Positions 11,812-25,289 of a stretch of 64,000 bases of DNA are shown in pieces. How positions within the stretch are numbered: position 1 is the stretch's first letter; every line of letters begins with the position of its first letter. The position numbers and the translations under genes were made by a program. Below the pieces are notes generated by a model. It was not told where the DNA came from, did not search any database, and was given only the letters and a program-made list of their open reading frames with translations. This DNA comes from Ridgeia piscesae (lineage: Eukaryota; Annelida; Polychaeta; Sabellida; Siboglinidae), in assembly GCA_025642075.2 (NCBI GenBank), contig JAODUO010001645.1, forward strand, positions 1 to 64,000, written 5' to 3'.

Positions 11812-14800
11812 GAGGAGCTCTTACATACATGGGATGAGCTCCTTCTTGTGTGATAGGAGCTCCTTCTTGTGTGATAGGAGCTCCTTCATGTGTGATAGGA
11901 GGTCCTTCGTGTGTGATAGGAGCTCCTTCATGTGTGATAGGAGCTCCTTCATGTGTGATAGGAGCTCCTTCGTGTGTGATAGGAGCTCCTTCATGTGTGA
12001 CAGGAGCTCCTTCATGTGTGACAGGAGGTCCTTCATGTGTGATAGGAGCTCCTTCGTGTGTGATAGGAGCTCCTTCATGTGTGACAGGAGCTCCTTCATG
12101 TGTGACAGGAGCTCCTTCATGTGTGATAGGAGCTCCTTCATGTGTGACAGGAGGTCCTTCATGTGTGATAGGAGCTCCTTCTTGTGTGATAGGAGCTCCT
12201 TCATGTGTGATAGGAGGTCCTTCGTGTGTGATAGGAGCTCCTTCATGTGTGATAGGAGCTCCTTCATGTGTGATAGGAGCTCCTTCGTGTGTGATAGGAG
12301 CTCCTTCATGTGTGACAGGAGCTCCTTCATGTGTGACAGGAGGTCCTTCATGTGTGATAGGAGCTCCTTCCTGTGTGATAGGAGCTCCTTCATGTGTGAC
12401 AGGAGCTCCTTCATGTGTGACAGGAGCTCCTTCATGTGTGATAGGAGCTCCTTCATGTGTGATAGGAGCTCCTTCATGTGTGATAGGAGCTCCTTCATGT
12501 GTGATAGGAGCTCCTTCATGTGTGATAGGAGCTCCTTCATGTGTGACAGGAGCTCCTTCATGTGTGACAGGAGCTCCTTCATGTGTGATAGGAGCCCCTT
12601 CATGTGTGACAGGAGCTCCTTCATGTATGATAGGAGCTCCTTCATGTGTGATAGGAGGTCCTTCGTGTGTGATAGGAGCTCCTTCTTGTGTGATAGGAGC
12701 TCCTTCATGTGTGATAGGAGCTTCTTCATGTGTGATAGGAGGTCCTTCGTGTGTGATAGGAGCTCCTTCGTGTGTGATAGGAGCTCCTTCATGTGTGATA
12801 GGAGCTCCTTCATGTGTGATAGGAGCTCCTTCATGTGTGATAGGAGCTCCTTCATGTGTGATAGGAGCTCCTGCATGTGTGATAGGAGATCCTTCATGTG
12901 TGATAGGAGGTCCTTCATGTGTGATAGGAGCTCCTTCGTGTGTGATAGGAGCTCCTTCGTGTGTGATAGGAGCTCCTTCATGTGTGATAGGAGCTCCTTC
13001 ATGTGTGATAGGAGCTCCTTCGTGTGTGATAGGAGCTCCTTCCTGTGTGATAGGAGCTCCTTCATGTGTGACAGGAGCTCCTTCATGTGTGATAGGAGGT
13101 CCTTCATGTGTGATAGGAGCTCCTTCATGTGTGATAGGAGCTCCTTCATGTGTGATAGGAGCTCCTTCGTGTGTGATAGGAGCCCCTTCATGTGTGACAG
13201 GAGCTCCTTCATGTGTGATAGAAGCTCCTTCATGTGTGATAGGAGCTCCTTCGTGTGTGATAAGAGCTCCTTCATGTGTGATAGGAGGTCCTTCATGTGT
13301 GACAGGAGCTCCTTCATGTGTGACAGGAGCTCCTTCATGTGTGATAGGAGGTCCTTCATGTGTGATAGGAGCTCCTTCGTGTGTGATAGGAGCCCCTTCA
13401 TGTGTGAAAGGAGCTCCTTCAAGTGTGATAGGAGGTCCTTCATGTGTGACAGGAGCTCCTTCATGTGTGATAGGAGCTCCTTCATGTGTGATAGGAGCTC
13501 CTTCATGTGTGACAGGAGCTCCTTCATGTGTGATAGGATGTCCTTCATGTTTGATAGGAGCTCCTTCATGTGTGATAGGATGTCCTTCATGTTTGATAGG
13601 AGCTCCTTCATGTGTGATAGGAGCTCCTTCATGTGTGATAGAAGCTCCTTCATGTGTGATAGGAGCTCCTTCATGTGTGATTGGAGCTCCTTCATGTGTG
13701 ATAGGAGCTCCTTCATTTGTGATAGGAGCTACTTCATGTGTGATAGGAGCTCCTTCATGTGTGATAGGAGCTCCTTCATGTGTGATAGGAGCTCCTTCAT
13801 GTGTGATAGGAGCTCCTTCATGTGTGATAGGAGCTCCTTCATGTGTGACAGGAGCTCCTTCATGTGTGATAGGATGTCCTTCATGTGTGACAGGAGCTCC
13901 TTCATGTGTGATAGGAGCTCCTTCATGTGTGATAGGAGCTCCTTCATGTGTGATAGGAGCTCCTTCATGTGTGATAGGAGCTCCTTCATGTGTGATAGGA
14001 GCTCCTTCATGTGTGATAGGAGCTCCTTCATGTGTGATAGGAGCTCCTTCATGTGTGATAGGAGCTCCTTCATGTGTGATTGGAGCTCCTTCATGTGTGA
14101 TAGGAGCTCCTTCATTTGTGATAGGAGCTACTTCATGTGTGATAGGAGCTCCTTCATGTGTGATAGGAGCTCCTTCATGTGTGATAGGAGCTCCTTCATG
14201 TGTGACAGGAGCTCCTTCATGTGTGATAGGATGTCCTTCATGTGTGACAGGAGCTCCTTCATGTGTGATTGGAGCTCCTTCATGTGTGATAGGAGCTCCT
14301 TCATTTGTGATAGGAGCTACTTCATGTGTGATAGGAGCTCCTTCATGTGTGATAGGAGCTCCTTCATGTGTGATAGGAGCTCCTTCATGTGTGACAGGAG
14401 CTCCTTCATGTGTGATAGGATGTCCTTCATGTGTGACAGGAGCTCCTTCATGTGTGATTGGAGCTCCTTCATGTGTGATAGGATGTCCTTCCTGTGTGAT
14501 AGGAGCTCCTTCATTTGTGATAGGAGCTACTTCATGTGTGATAGGAGCTCCTTCATGTGTGATAGGAGCTCCTTCATGTGTGATAGGAGCTCCTTCATGT
14601 GTGACAGGAGCTCCTTCATGTGTGATAGGAGCTCCTTCATGTGTGATAGGAGCTCCTTCATGTGTGATAGGAGCTCCTTCATGTGTGATAGGAGCTCCTT
14701 CATGTGTGATAGGAGCTCCTTCATGTGTGATAGGAGCTCCTTCATGTGTGATAGGAGCTCCTTCATGTGTGATAGGAGCTCCTTCATGTGTGATAGGAGC

Positions 14801-14830
14801 TCCTTCATGTGTGATAGGAGCTCCTTCATT
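11812..14830. repeat. Minisatellite ms3, 21-bp unit, about 143 copies
   Basis: Unit GGAGCTCCTTCATGTGTGAT plus A, 21 bp, with almost no length change over 3 kb. It contains the 10-bp palindrome AGGAGCTCCT. Because 21 is a multiple of 3, frames of more than 1,000 codons stay open in two plus-strand frames and one minus-strand frame (the minus one reads GAPITHE repeats). Variation between units is mostly non-synonymous in each frame (A/P, I/V, H/Q), so selection on a protein is not apparent. Larger repeats are present: the variant GAGCTAC recurs at 13726, 14125, 14314 and 14524, spaced 19, 9 and 10 units apart. Confidence 0.95.
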
Positions 14831-14889
14831 CGACACACCTGAATATGACACAGAAGCTGCCACGTGTCACAGAAGCACCTGACATGATC

Positions 14890-15255
14890 ACAACATCATG
14901 AATACATTGTAAAAATCACTACATATCCTACAAAACTACTTTGTGGTTGGAATTACAGGCATCAATCACTGAGGACAGGTTCCACTTTGAATATACATTT
15001 CAAACAATCGTAGAATTCATGGCTAATAATACGCATTTAGGATTCCTTCTGCAAATAGAGTCAGACTATTAGCCATCAGTAAGGCCAATGTCATAGACAG
15101 TTACGAGATTTCAGCAGCACGTCAGCAAACATCAACGTACATCAACAAACTTTCCTTCATTTTAAAAAAAGTATTCTAAATATATTGTTCTCAATGTGTC
15201 CACAAAACTTCTGAAATGAAAATATGTAATTATAATTTATGGAAATGATGTGTGG
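14890..15255 (-). repeat. Linker C, inverted copy
   Basis: Reverse complement of 6596-6955 with scattered substitutions, starting after a short spacer that follows ms3. It opens the inverted copy of the composite element. Confidence 0.85.
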
Positions 15256-15960
15256 CTGACCACAAACACCGCCCTCCCTCAACTGACCCCAACACAACCT
15301 CTCCCTCAACTGACCACAACACAACCCCCTCCCTCAACTGACCACAACACAACCCCCTCCCTCAACTGACCAAAACACAACCCCCTCCCTCAACTGACCA
15401 AAACACAACCCCCTCCCTCAACTGAACAAAACACAACCCCCTCCCTCAACTGACCAAAACACAACCCCCTCCCTCAACTGACCACAACACAACCCCGTCC
15501 CTCGATCAACTGACCAAAACACAACCCCCTCCCTCAACTGACCAAAACACAATCCCTCCCTCAGTTGACCACAACACAACCTGCTCCGTCAACTGACCAC
15601 AACACAACCCTTCACTCAACTGACCACAACACAACCCCATCCCTCGATCAACTGACCAAAACACAACCCCCTCCCTCAACTGACCAAAACACAATCCCTC
15701 CCTCAGTTGACCACAACACAACCTGCTCCGTCAACTGACCACAACACAACCCTTCACTCAACTGACCACAACACAACCTGCTCCGTCAACTGACCACAAC
15801 ACAACCCCTCACTCAACTGACCATAACACACCTCCATCCTTCAACTGACCGCAACACAACCTCCTCCCTCAACTGACCACAACACACCTCTATCTCTAAA
15901 CTGACCACAACACAACCCCTCAACTAACCGTAACACAACCCCCCAACAGACCACAACACC
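15256..15960 (-). repeat. Minisatellite ms2, inverted block
   Basis: C/A-rich complement of ms2 (CCCTCAACTGACCACAACACAA units), becoming ragged after about 15830 and grading into degenerate 'accatcaacca' sequence up to about 16100. An internal block at 15490-15620 is repeated at 15640-15760. Confidence 0.9.
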
Positions 15961-16079
15961 ACCCATCTCTTAATTGGCCATCAACCACAATACCCTCCAC
16001 AACAAACCATAAACCACAAACCTCTTCATCAACTAACCATCAAACATAACCCTTTCCTTACAACTGTGACCATCAACCA

Positions 16080-16400
16080 TAGCCCCCTGTACCTGACCAT
16101 CAACCTCAAACCACGTTTACCTTTAGAATTTTAATGTTTTCTTAGCAGTGTTAGAAGATGCTCCGAAAAGACATTTGACATACTACCCCTGTATAATATA
16201 CCTGGCTAAAGATGTATTTAATACAAGATCCAGCGATATCATGAAATGATGGGAATGAAACCGAACATGCGAGTTTAATTACAAAGAATTCCATGTCCAC
16301 AACTAACAAGATATTCTGTTTAACTAATTTTCTTCATTTCAGCGGAGGACCGCTTTAATTTCATGCTCCAGTGACCATAACATTATTATATCACTAACTC
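16080..16400 (-). repeat. Linker B, inverted copy
   Basis: Reverse complement of 4500-4800, recognisable by 'ctacccctgtataatatacc' and 'atacaagatccagcgatatc'. It is diverged by substitutions and small indels. Confidence 0.75.
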
Positions 16401-16414
16401 AGTATTTGTGTTGT

Positions 16415-16710
16415 ACCTCACCCCATAGATGTGGTGTTGTGTAGTACCTCACCCCATAGATGTGGTGTTGTGTAGTACCTCACCCCATAGATGTGGCGTT
16501 GTGTAGTACCTCACCCCATAGATGTGGCGTTGTGTAGTACCTCACCCCATAGATGTGGCGTTGTGTAGTACCTCACCCCATAGATGTGGCGTTGTGTAGT
16601 ACCTCACCCCATATATGTGGCATTGTGTAGTACCTCACCCCATAGATGTGGCATTGTGTAGTACCTCCACCGTAGATGTGGCATTGTGTAGTACTCCCCC
16701 CATAGATGTG
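16415..16710 (-). repeat. Minisatellite ms1, short inverted array
   Basis: About nine to ten units of 'gtagtacctcaccccataga' plus 'tgtggcgttgt', the complement of ms1 with a C-to-T-type variant (CATAG instead of CGTAG). Confidence 0.9.
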
Positions 16711-16975
16711 GTGGAATTGAGACATTATTGTCAACACATTGTGAATTCTCCCTCCATCTCAAAACGTGCGGAGACAACAGAGAAGCAGAAACTAGGTCAC
16801 CAAGGTGGCGAGTAATTAAAAAGCATTGTCCCTTCTTACTCTGGCTGCGCCTAACCAACTGCAGGTTTCTTCTCGCCCCAAGAATACTCTCTCTAGATTG
16901 GAAAGATAATCTTACAAAATGTTAATGTTGAATTAAATACAATATAAATAAGGTTACTTAGAATATCAATAATAC
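16711..16975 (-). repeat. Flank A, inverted copy
   Basis: Reverse complement of about 1310-1600, ending at the segment 'ggttacttagaatatcaata'. Together with the preceding three entries it forms a mirror image of the left part of the composite element. Confidence 0.75.
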
Positions 16976-16984
16976 ATTATGGTG

Positions 16985-18725
16985 TATCTATATAATAATA
17001 ATAATAATAGTAATAATAATAATAATAAAAGCATTTATTCAATTCAATTTATTTCAAAACACACAACAATAAAAAGCAAGCAATACAAATACAAATAATA
17101 ATAAGACGTTTAAATGTAAATTTGGACATTATGCTAACAAGCGATTCGTTGAGAGAATTCTACAATTTCACGCCGAATACAGTTATGGACATTGCCCTCA
17201 TATTTATGCGGAAATTTTTCTGATGAATTGATGTGTTCTACGTGCAGAATATAATGGAACAGATTTTATACATAACTGTTGAAGATCGTATGGTAAAACA
17301 TTATGATAGGCATCAAACATAAATAAAATTGTTTTTAGTTCAACTATATCATTGAATTTAAGGATGCGATATTCATAGAATAAGTTATTTGCATGATCCC
17401 ATCGATTGGCACCGTGGATCAGTCTAATTACTCTTTTCTGTATTAATATAATATATTATATGTTTGTCACATGTGTTTCCCCATATTTCACAATACATTA
17501 CGTGAGGTGAAAATAATGAACAATATAGAGTACACATGCTGGAGTGGTCGATACAATGGCTAACTTTGTATATAACAGATGCTACTTTCGATAGCTTGGA
17601 TTTCACCATTTTAATGTGGTTCTTCCAGTTTAACGATTAATCAATTAAGACGCCAAGAAATTTAGTGGCTTGAACACTCTGTATAGTAACATTATTGATA
17701 ATGACAGCAACATCTTGTTGATGGATATATATCTGCCAAATAATATATAGTTAGTTTTAGCAATATTTAATGACAGTTTGTTTATACAAAACCACTTGCA
17801 CATGTTATCAAGCTCCGTATTTAGTTCACTTACTAAATCTGGTAATTTACTATGACTATGAAATATATTTGTGTCGTCGGCGAATAAAATAAACTTCAGT
17901 AGCTTAGACACATTACACATATCGTTAACATATATTGTAAACAATAGCGGACCTAAAATAGAACCTTGAGGAACACCACACTGTACTGGTAAAAGTTCGT
18001 GTTTATGTCCTTGGTAACTAACTAACGTATTGCGTTCTGTTTGATAAATAACTCCTTATCCATTGGTAAGCAACTCAGCGAATACCATAGAATTCCAGTT
18101 TCGTACATAACAGTTGGTGGTCTACTGTATCAAAAGCCTTTTGTAGGTCGATGAATACACCAATATAATGTTTTCGTTTATTTAAGGAATTTGTAATTTC
18201 AGACACTACTTTTACAAATGCATGTGTAGTGGAAATTGTTTCCCTGAACCCATGCTGACAAGGATTCAATATGTCGCACGTTTTTGTAAATGTGTTTAGT
18301 CTGTTGCTATAATTATAGCTTTTCCAGGATTTTAGATAATTGTGGGAGCAGAGAAATAGGTGTATAATTATTGAAATAATGTTTGCTTCCCGACTTAAAA
18401 AGTGGTATGACCTTGGCGATTTTCATTTGTTTAAGGAACAGTTCCAGTTTGAAAAGATAAGTTAAATATATGTGTTATTGGCTTTACAATAGATGTCATT
18501 ACACTTTTAATTAGTTTAAAATCGATGTCATCGCAGTCAGTGGATGTTTTGCTTTTGCAATCGTTTACAACAGATATGACTTCACATTCGTCAATTGGTG
18601 AAAGAAACATACTTTTCTTATTTCTAGAAGTTAAGTAATCATATACAGATGTTTTAGTGGGTGTTATTATGTTATTCGCTAAATCAAGGTCCAGTAGTTG
18701 TAAAACAATTATTAAATACATTAGT
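16985..18725 (-). pseudogene. Decayed non-LTR retrotransposon (LINE), reverse transcriptase fragment
   Basis: Minus-strand reading gives broken pieces of one reverse transcriptase in order. 18721-18431 holds an N-terminal segment ending near 'FNLSFQTGTVP'. 18269-18075 holds the 'QHGFRETISTTHAFVKVV' and 'VFIDLQKAFDTVDH' blocks, with the first catalytic aspartate region. 17944-17645 holds 'FILFADDTN', the catalytic ADD motif. Frameshifts separate the pieces. At the low-coordinate (3') end is an A/T-rich tail running into an (ATT)n array at 16990-17030, typical of LINE 3' ends. No endonuclease domain is visible, so it is 5'-truncated. The clade is uncertain (Jockey/CR1-like). Confidence 0.75.
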
Positions 18726-20090
18726 TATCTCTGTTATATATTTATATAGCGCCATAAATCCTAGTTACCTTGTTCAAAGGCGCTGTTACAACAAATCATA
18801 GAAAGAAATTAAAAATCATCAAACCATGGCATTAAATATTGAAATAAAGTTTCATAAAATACACATATTTATGGTTATTAAAAAATACTTATAATAATAA
18901 TACATAATACTAAAAGCAGCTCAGAATAATAAATAAATAAGTAAATCCTAAAAAAATTAAACGTCCGTCAATGTTCATGAGTAAAAAGTTCTTTTGAATA
19001 AATAAGTTTTAAGGAGTCTTTTGAACTGGTATAAAGAATCACATGTTCGCATATTGCGTGGTAGATCGTTCCATAAATGAGGAGCAGCGATGCAGAACGC
19101 TCGGTCACCGAACTGGCGGAGACGTGCCCTGTATACAACCAATAAGGACTGATGACGATCGCAATGTTCTGATTGGCTGGTAGAACTCGAGCAGATCGGC
19201 GAGGTAGCTAGGCGCAAGTAGATGACTGGCTTTGTACGTTGTTAGTATTATCTTGTATTGAATACGATATCGCACTGGGCGCCAATGGAGAGTCTCTAAA
19301 ATTTGTGTTACCTGGTCGTAACGACTAGCTTTCACCAGAATTCAAGCTGCTGCATTTTGTGCTTTCTGCAGTTTGTCTAATAACAGCTTCGGTAGGCCGT
19401 AGAGGAGGCTGTTTCCGTAGTCAAGTCGCGATATAATGAGGGCGTGGACCTTGTTGCACGAATTCTATGTAGACGGTATTAAGATGCCTGGCACAAACAA
19501 CTTCGACACTTGGAATTTCATATTGAACGCACTGTCAAACATAACTCCCAAGTTGCGAGCGACGGTAGTTGGTTTGAGGATGCTGTCACCGATGACAACA
19601 TCAGTCAGGTTGTGCTTGCCAGCCGAACTTGGTGTGGTGATAACAAGTATTTCAGTCTTGCTGTCATTAAGCTGAAGCCGATGATGAATCATCCATGCTT
19701 TCAATTCATCAATACATGCTCGTATGCGTGCAAGTGCAATATGGTATCGTCATTAGTGTCTTTGATCCTAAATGATACATACAATTGAGAGTCATCCGTA
19801 AAGAGATGGAAGTCAAGACGGTGCCGCTGTGGTGGTCCCAGATTCAACCAGTACATGATTCGTCTAAACGCATATCGCGCAATGATCGCTTTTATATGTT
19901 CTAACGCGCTCTGACGTAGTGGCAATGGCATACGTCATGCCCGGGCCGAGATTCGACTAAATAACACAACACGTTCGAGTGAGTGAAAATGATCACATAA
20001 GTTAATCTATTTTTATTTAAGATGTGCGTGGTAACAATATTAGTTCAATACTTGATGTATTACTAACGGAAACTACGTTAGTAACAACCC

Positions 20091-20985
20091 TGCTAAAAAT
20101 TTACTATGGTTTACTACAGTAAATTTACTATGGTTTACTACAGTAAAACGCAGTGTTTTTGCGGAATATTTACTACGCTTTACCATAGTAAATACTATGG
20201 TTTACCATAGTATATACTATGGTTTACTACAGTAAATACTATGGTTTACTACAGTGAATATCACATTTTACTATGGTTTACTATGGTGAATATCACAGTT
20301 TACTATGGTTTACCACAGTAAATACTACGTTTTACTATGGTTTACTACAGTGAATACCACATTTTACTATGGTTTACTATGGTGAATATCATAATTTACT
20401 ATGGTTTACTATAATAAATACTACGTTTTACTATGATTTACTACAGTGAATACCACATATTACTATGGTTTACTATGGTTTAGAGCACAATTTACTATGG
20501 TTTACTATAGTAAATACTACATTTTACTATGGTTTACTATAGTAAATACTACATTTTACTATGGTTTACTACAGTGAATACCATATTTTACTATGGTTTG
20601 TAACACAATTTACTATGGTTTACTATAGTAAATACTACATTTTGCTATGGTTTACTACATATTTTACTATGGTTTATAACACAATTTACTATGGTTTACT
20701 ATAGTAAATACTATATTTTACTATGGTTTACTACAGTGAATACCATATTTTACTATGGTTTACTATGGTGAATATCACAATTTACTATGGTTTACTATAG
20801 TAAATACTATGCTTTACTATGGTTTACTACAGTGTATACCATATTTTACTATGGTGAATATCACAATTTACTATGGTTTACTATAGTAAATACTATGCTT
20901 TACTATGGTGTACTACAGTGAATACCACATTTTACTATGGTTTACTACAGTGAATATCATGCATTACCATGGTTTACTACAGCTA
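20091..20985 (+). repeat. Left palindromic subterminal array of the TIR element
   Basis: Repeats of TTTACTATGGTTTACTA(T/C)AGTAAA-like units, themselves palindromic, alternating with 'gtgaatatcacaa' and 'gtgaataccacat' spacers. The array starts with TGCTAAAAATTTACTATGG, which appears inverted at the right end (to 23241). The two arms form a long inverted repeat. Confidence 0.9.
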
Positions 20986-21049
20986 GTGAATACCACATTT
21001 CATCATAATTGACTATGGTGAATATCACATTTTATTATGCATAGTGGGT

Positions 21050-22240
21050 CTTGATCTTCTACACATGCCATATAACTAAAATAATCAAACAATGTGTTTA
21101 TAATATAATGAAATGCTTTATTAACATGTTAAAAAGTCATGAATTACATGGCAGCAATACTATAATTATGGTTGATTTCTGTCAAGTGGTATTCCATGAT
21201 GTCCGTATCCATGTAGTTTCATAGATCTCACTCCTCAAAGATGTGTCCCACTGCACCTGTGTAATAGAAAAATTTGATTTCTTATGTCTGAGACTCTGGT
21301 TATCATTACTTGCCAGCATAATGGGTCAGAGGTATTAACTGGCCTCTAGTCATAAAAGTGGCAGTAATTAGTGGAATCACCCAATTACTGAGGTCCCCCA
21401 ATTAAGCAGCCCTCAGAGAGGCCAACTATAACTCAGTGCAGATGTCTATACTGATTCCTTGGCTGTTGGAAAGACATGATAAGGAAGATAACAGTATACA
21501 TTTCTGGACATTCAAAGGCACTTCATTGTGAGAAATTGTGAAGAATGATGCCAAAAGTGAACCCTAAATTACATTGTACGTTATTGCACTTAGCATCCAA
21601 ATGTCAAGGTATTATATACTTGCACTATAGTCATTTGATAATTATCAAGCTTACCTTTGTAATGCATTTTTTAAGCATCATGACAAAAATAATAAAATCA
21701 TGATGTAGTCAATAATTTAAATTACTTATGCGTAAGGTATTATTGAACTTCAATTTAAATTAACATGCTTGCTCAATACACATTTACAACAGTCACTAAA
21801 ATTCTATTATAATAAATTAAAAGTTACAACACTCAGTCAATAACATTTCACTCTATAAAATTTCAGTGTTCATTATATAACCCTGGAAGAAAGATAAATT
21901 ATACTTATAACGAAACGTGAGACAAATTACATGATTATCGTGCATCTGTTAATTAGGTTATTATTCTTGAAGATGAAAAAAATGCTCAGAACAATGTAAT
22001 GCTACTGTAAAACAGTAATGTAATATAAGCTAGGATTCTTACCTTTGTCTCATAAAATGTACAGGTGTAGAGCATGTACATCCATATTTGAAACCAGATC
22101 CAAAATTTCATATAATGTTTGTTGCCTGATCTGATAAGGGCTGGCTTGAGTAAGTTGAGTGGCTACTTAGGATTCTGACAGCAGACCCAAGGGACAACTA
22201 ATAGATAAGATCTAGGCAAATTCCTAGCTTTAATTTTCAC
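21050..22240. other. Unique centre of the TIR element
   Basis: About 1.2 kb of AT-rich sequence without a convincing reading frame on either strand. It may be captured host DNA, but nothing in it is recognisable. Confidence 0.5.
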
Positions 22241-22243
22241 ACA

Positions 22244-22500
<257 letters not shown>

Positions 22501-22689
22501 CATATGCATATATATAATTTAAAGGCATTAAACAACGACAACTTATGCCATAATTAATTAACTTACTTTTGATGTATCATGATTTAGTAAACCATGACAC
22601 ATCAAAAGTAATTATGATTTGTATTATGATTGCAGATAGCACCATCAATGTGATATAGTATTTTTTATTATGGACAACCGGTGGTTAAA

Positions 22690-23241
22690 ATTAACTGAAC
22701 ATAACAGTAAACCATAGTAAATTGTTATATTCACCATAGTAAACCATAGTAAAATGTGGTATTCACTGTAGTAAACCATAGTAAAACGTAGTATTTACTA
22801 TAGTAAGCCATAGTAAATTGTGATATTCACCATAGTAAAATGTGGTATTCACTGTAGTAAACCACAGTAAAAGGTAGTATTTACTATAGTAAACCATAGT
22901 AAATTGTGATATTCACCATAGTAAACTATAGTAACATGTGGTATTTACTGTAGTAAACCATAGTAAAACGTAGTATTTACTATAGTAAACCATAGTAAAT
23001 TGTGATATTCACCATAGTAAACCATAGTAAAATGTGGTATTCACTGTAGTAAACTATAGTAAAACGTAGTATTTATTGTAGTAAACCATAGTATATAATA
23101 TGGTAAACCATAGTATTTACTATGGTAAAGCGTAGTAAATATTCCGAAAAAACAATGTGTTTTACTATAGTAAACCATAGTAAATTTACTGTAGTAAACC
23201 ATAGTAAATTTACTGTAGTAAACCATAGTAAATTTTTAGCA
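22690..23241 (-). repeat. Right palindromic subterminal array of the TIR element
   Basis: Reverse-complement arm of 20091-20985, with units CCATAGTAAA, CACCATAGTAAACCATAG and CACTGTAGTAAACCATAG. The outermost 150 bases mirror the left arm almost base for base, including the 'gcgtagtaaatattccg' block and its complement. A further irregular stretch of the same motifs runs at 23560-23830. Confidence 0.9.
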
Positions 23242-25164
23242 CGGATGATAAAAATAGACTATGCTATGGGAATTTTAATGGCTTACTATGTTTTCTATTA
23301 GTTGTCTGGGCTATAAACCATAACAGATCCGTGGTAGATGCATCTGGCAGTTGTGCATGAACAATTTAAAATAAGGCCATAAACAAAAACTGCTTATGTC
23401 ATAATTAATTTACTTTTGTTATGTCATGGTTTACTATATGGTTTAATGTTCATTTATCAAAATGTAGATAAATATACAAATTTAAATCAGTGATATCATG
23501 GTTTATCATGCAGTTACCATGACTTTACCAGTAATCACAGTATTGTAAAAATTTAGTAAACTATGGTTGACTATAGCTTATTATGGATTTACTACAGTTC
23601 ACTACAGTTTACTACATCTTCGTGAATTTACTATGGTAAAGCATAGTAAAACGTATATACTGTAGTTTACTATGAATCACCATGGTTTTACTATAACTTA
23701 CTATGGTTTACTATGTCTACGTACATTTTACTATGGTGAAAGCATGGTAAAATATAATATACTATGGTTTACTATGATTTACTATGATTTACTATGATTT
23801 ACTATGGATTTACCATAGTTTACCATAGTAAACGAGACATTTTTACAACATTGTAGAATTCGCATACGTGCGGTCCCAGATTCGTACGAATCCTGGACTG
23901 GTCAAATCTGGGACCACCACACCGCCTAATTATTTGCCCGGTGGGTCCCGTGTAGAGTGTGAACAGAACTGGGCCAAGAACAGACCCTTGTGGAACTCCC
24001 TGCCTAGGCAGACAGTTTGAGTCCTTGAAGACAAGTATGACTCAAACCACTGATGCGCAACGTCTATGACACTTGTCCTCTTCATGCAAGCTAACAAGAG
24101 CGTATGGTCTACAGTGTCAAAGGCCACTGACAGATCAAGTAGGACCAGCACAACGCCTCTTGTTGTCCAGGACCGTCAGAATATCAATCTGGATTCTCGT
24201 CAGCGCAGTTTCTGTACTGTGATTCGGCTTGTAGGCTGACTGGAATTGTTCATGCAAGTTGCCGGACGAGATGTGGTCGATAAGCCTCCTCAGCACAAAC
24301 CTCTCTGTCAACTTAAAATAAATAAAGGACAAATTGGAGATAGGGTGAAAGCTGTTCATGAAATCCTTGTCCAGGGAAGGCGTCTTCAGCAACGGCGTCA
24401 CGAGCGCACTTTTCATTGTTGTAGGCACAATTCCTGTTGACATAGACAAGTTGACAATGTTTGTAATGGTTGGTAGGAGACAAGTAAAATATTCTTTCAG
24501 TGGCCAAGTCTGCACTGGATCAAGTGAGCACGATGTTGAGGGGCTTTTGGTGATCAGTCGTCTTACTTCGTCTTCTGTTGCAGACACGAGAACGCTTAGT
24601 TTATCGTCCACTGCGTCTGGATTGTCCTCTGGCACGTAGTTGGGGTCAACCTTGAGCGTTAAGTTCTCCTGAATCATTCGAATTTTATCCTGGAAGAATG
24701 CACGGAATTTGCTGGTAAGTTAGTCCATTGAACGGCAATCAGACAGGCCAGGTTCTGGTTTGATCAACAGGGCGTTCACAACATTGTATAACTGCCTAAT
24801 GCCACATGCTGCTTCTGTGATTTGTGCAGTGTAATGTGCAGACTTAGCGGAGGCGATGAGTTGATTGACGTGACGTCTCTGCTCTTTGAAGAGGTCACGG
24901 TGAATTGTGAGCCGTGACTGTCTCCATCTGCTCTCTAATTGCCTTCTCTTCTGCTTAGCCATCTTGATGTCACCGTTGAACCAGGAAACTTTGGGTCGAA
25001 TCGTGATTGTTCATGACAGGGTAGTGTTATATTGTTCGAGGAGACTGGCTGCTGAGGGTCAAGGCACAAAGTAGATACCGCCGCGAAGCACATGTTTGTC
25101 TATGGCAGCATAATTTCTATATTGAATTGGGTGTCGGAGAGGCTGAGGTTTTTTCAGATGTAGA

Positions 25165-25218
25165 CAACACACACACGCACGCACGCACCACGCACGCACG
25201 CACGCACGCACGCACGCA

Positions 25219-25267
<49 letters not shown>
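25165..25267. repeat. (CA)n with CGCA variants
   Basis: CACGCACG tract followed by a pure CA run. The cysteine/valine-rich frame on the opposite strand is an artefact of the dinucleotide. Confidence 0.95.
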
Positions 25268-25270
<3 letters not shown>

Positions 25271-25289
25271 CCACCGTGTAGCGGCTGAC

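Noticed and set aside
11723..14863. A 1,046-codon minus-strand frame of GAPITHE repeats and two plus-strand frames of about 1,000 codons
   Set aside because: All are produced by a 21-bp tandem repeat without stops in several frames at once. Variants are largely non-synonymous and flanks lack recognisable protein or splice context.
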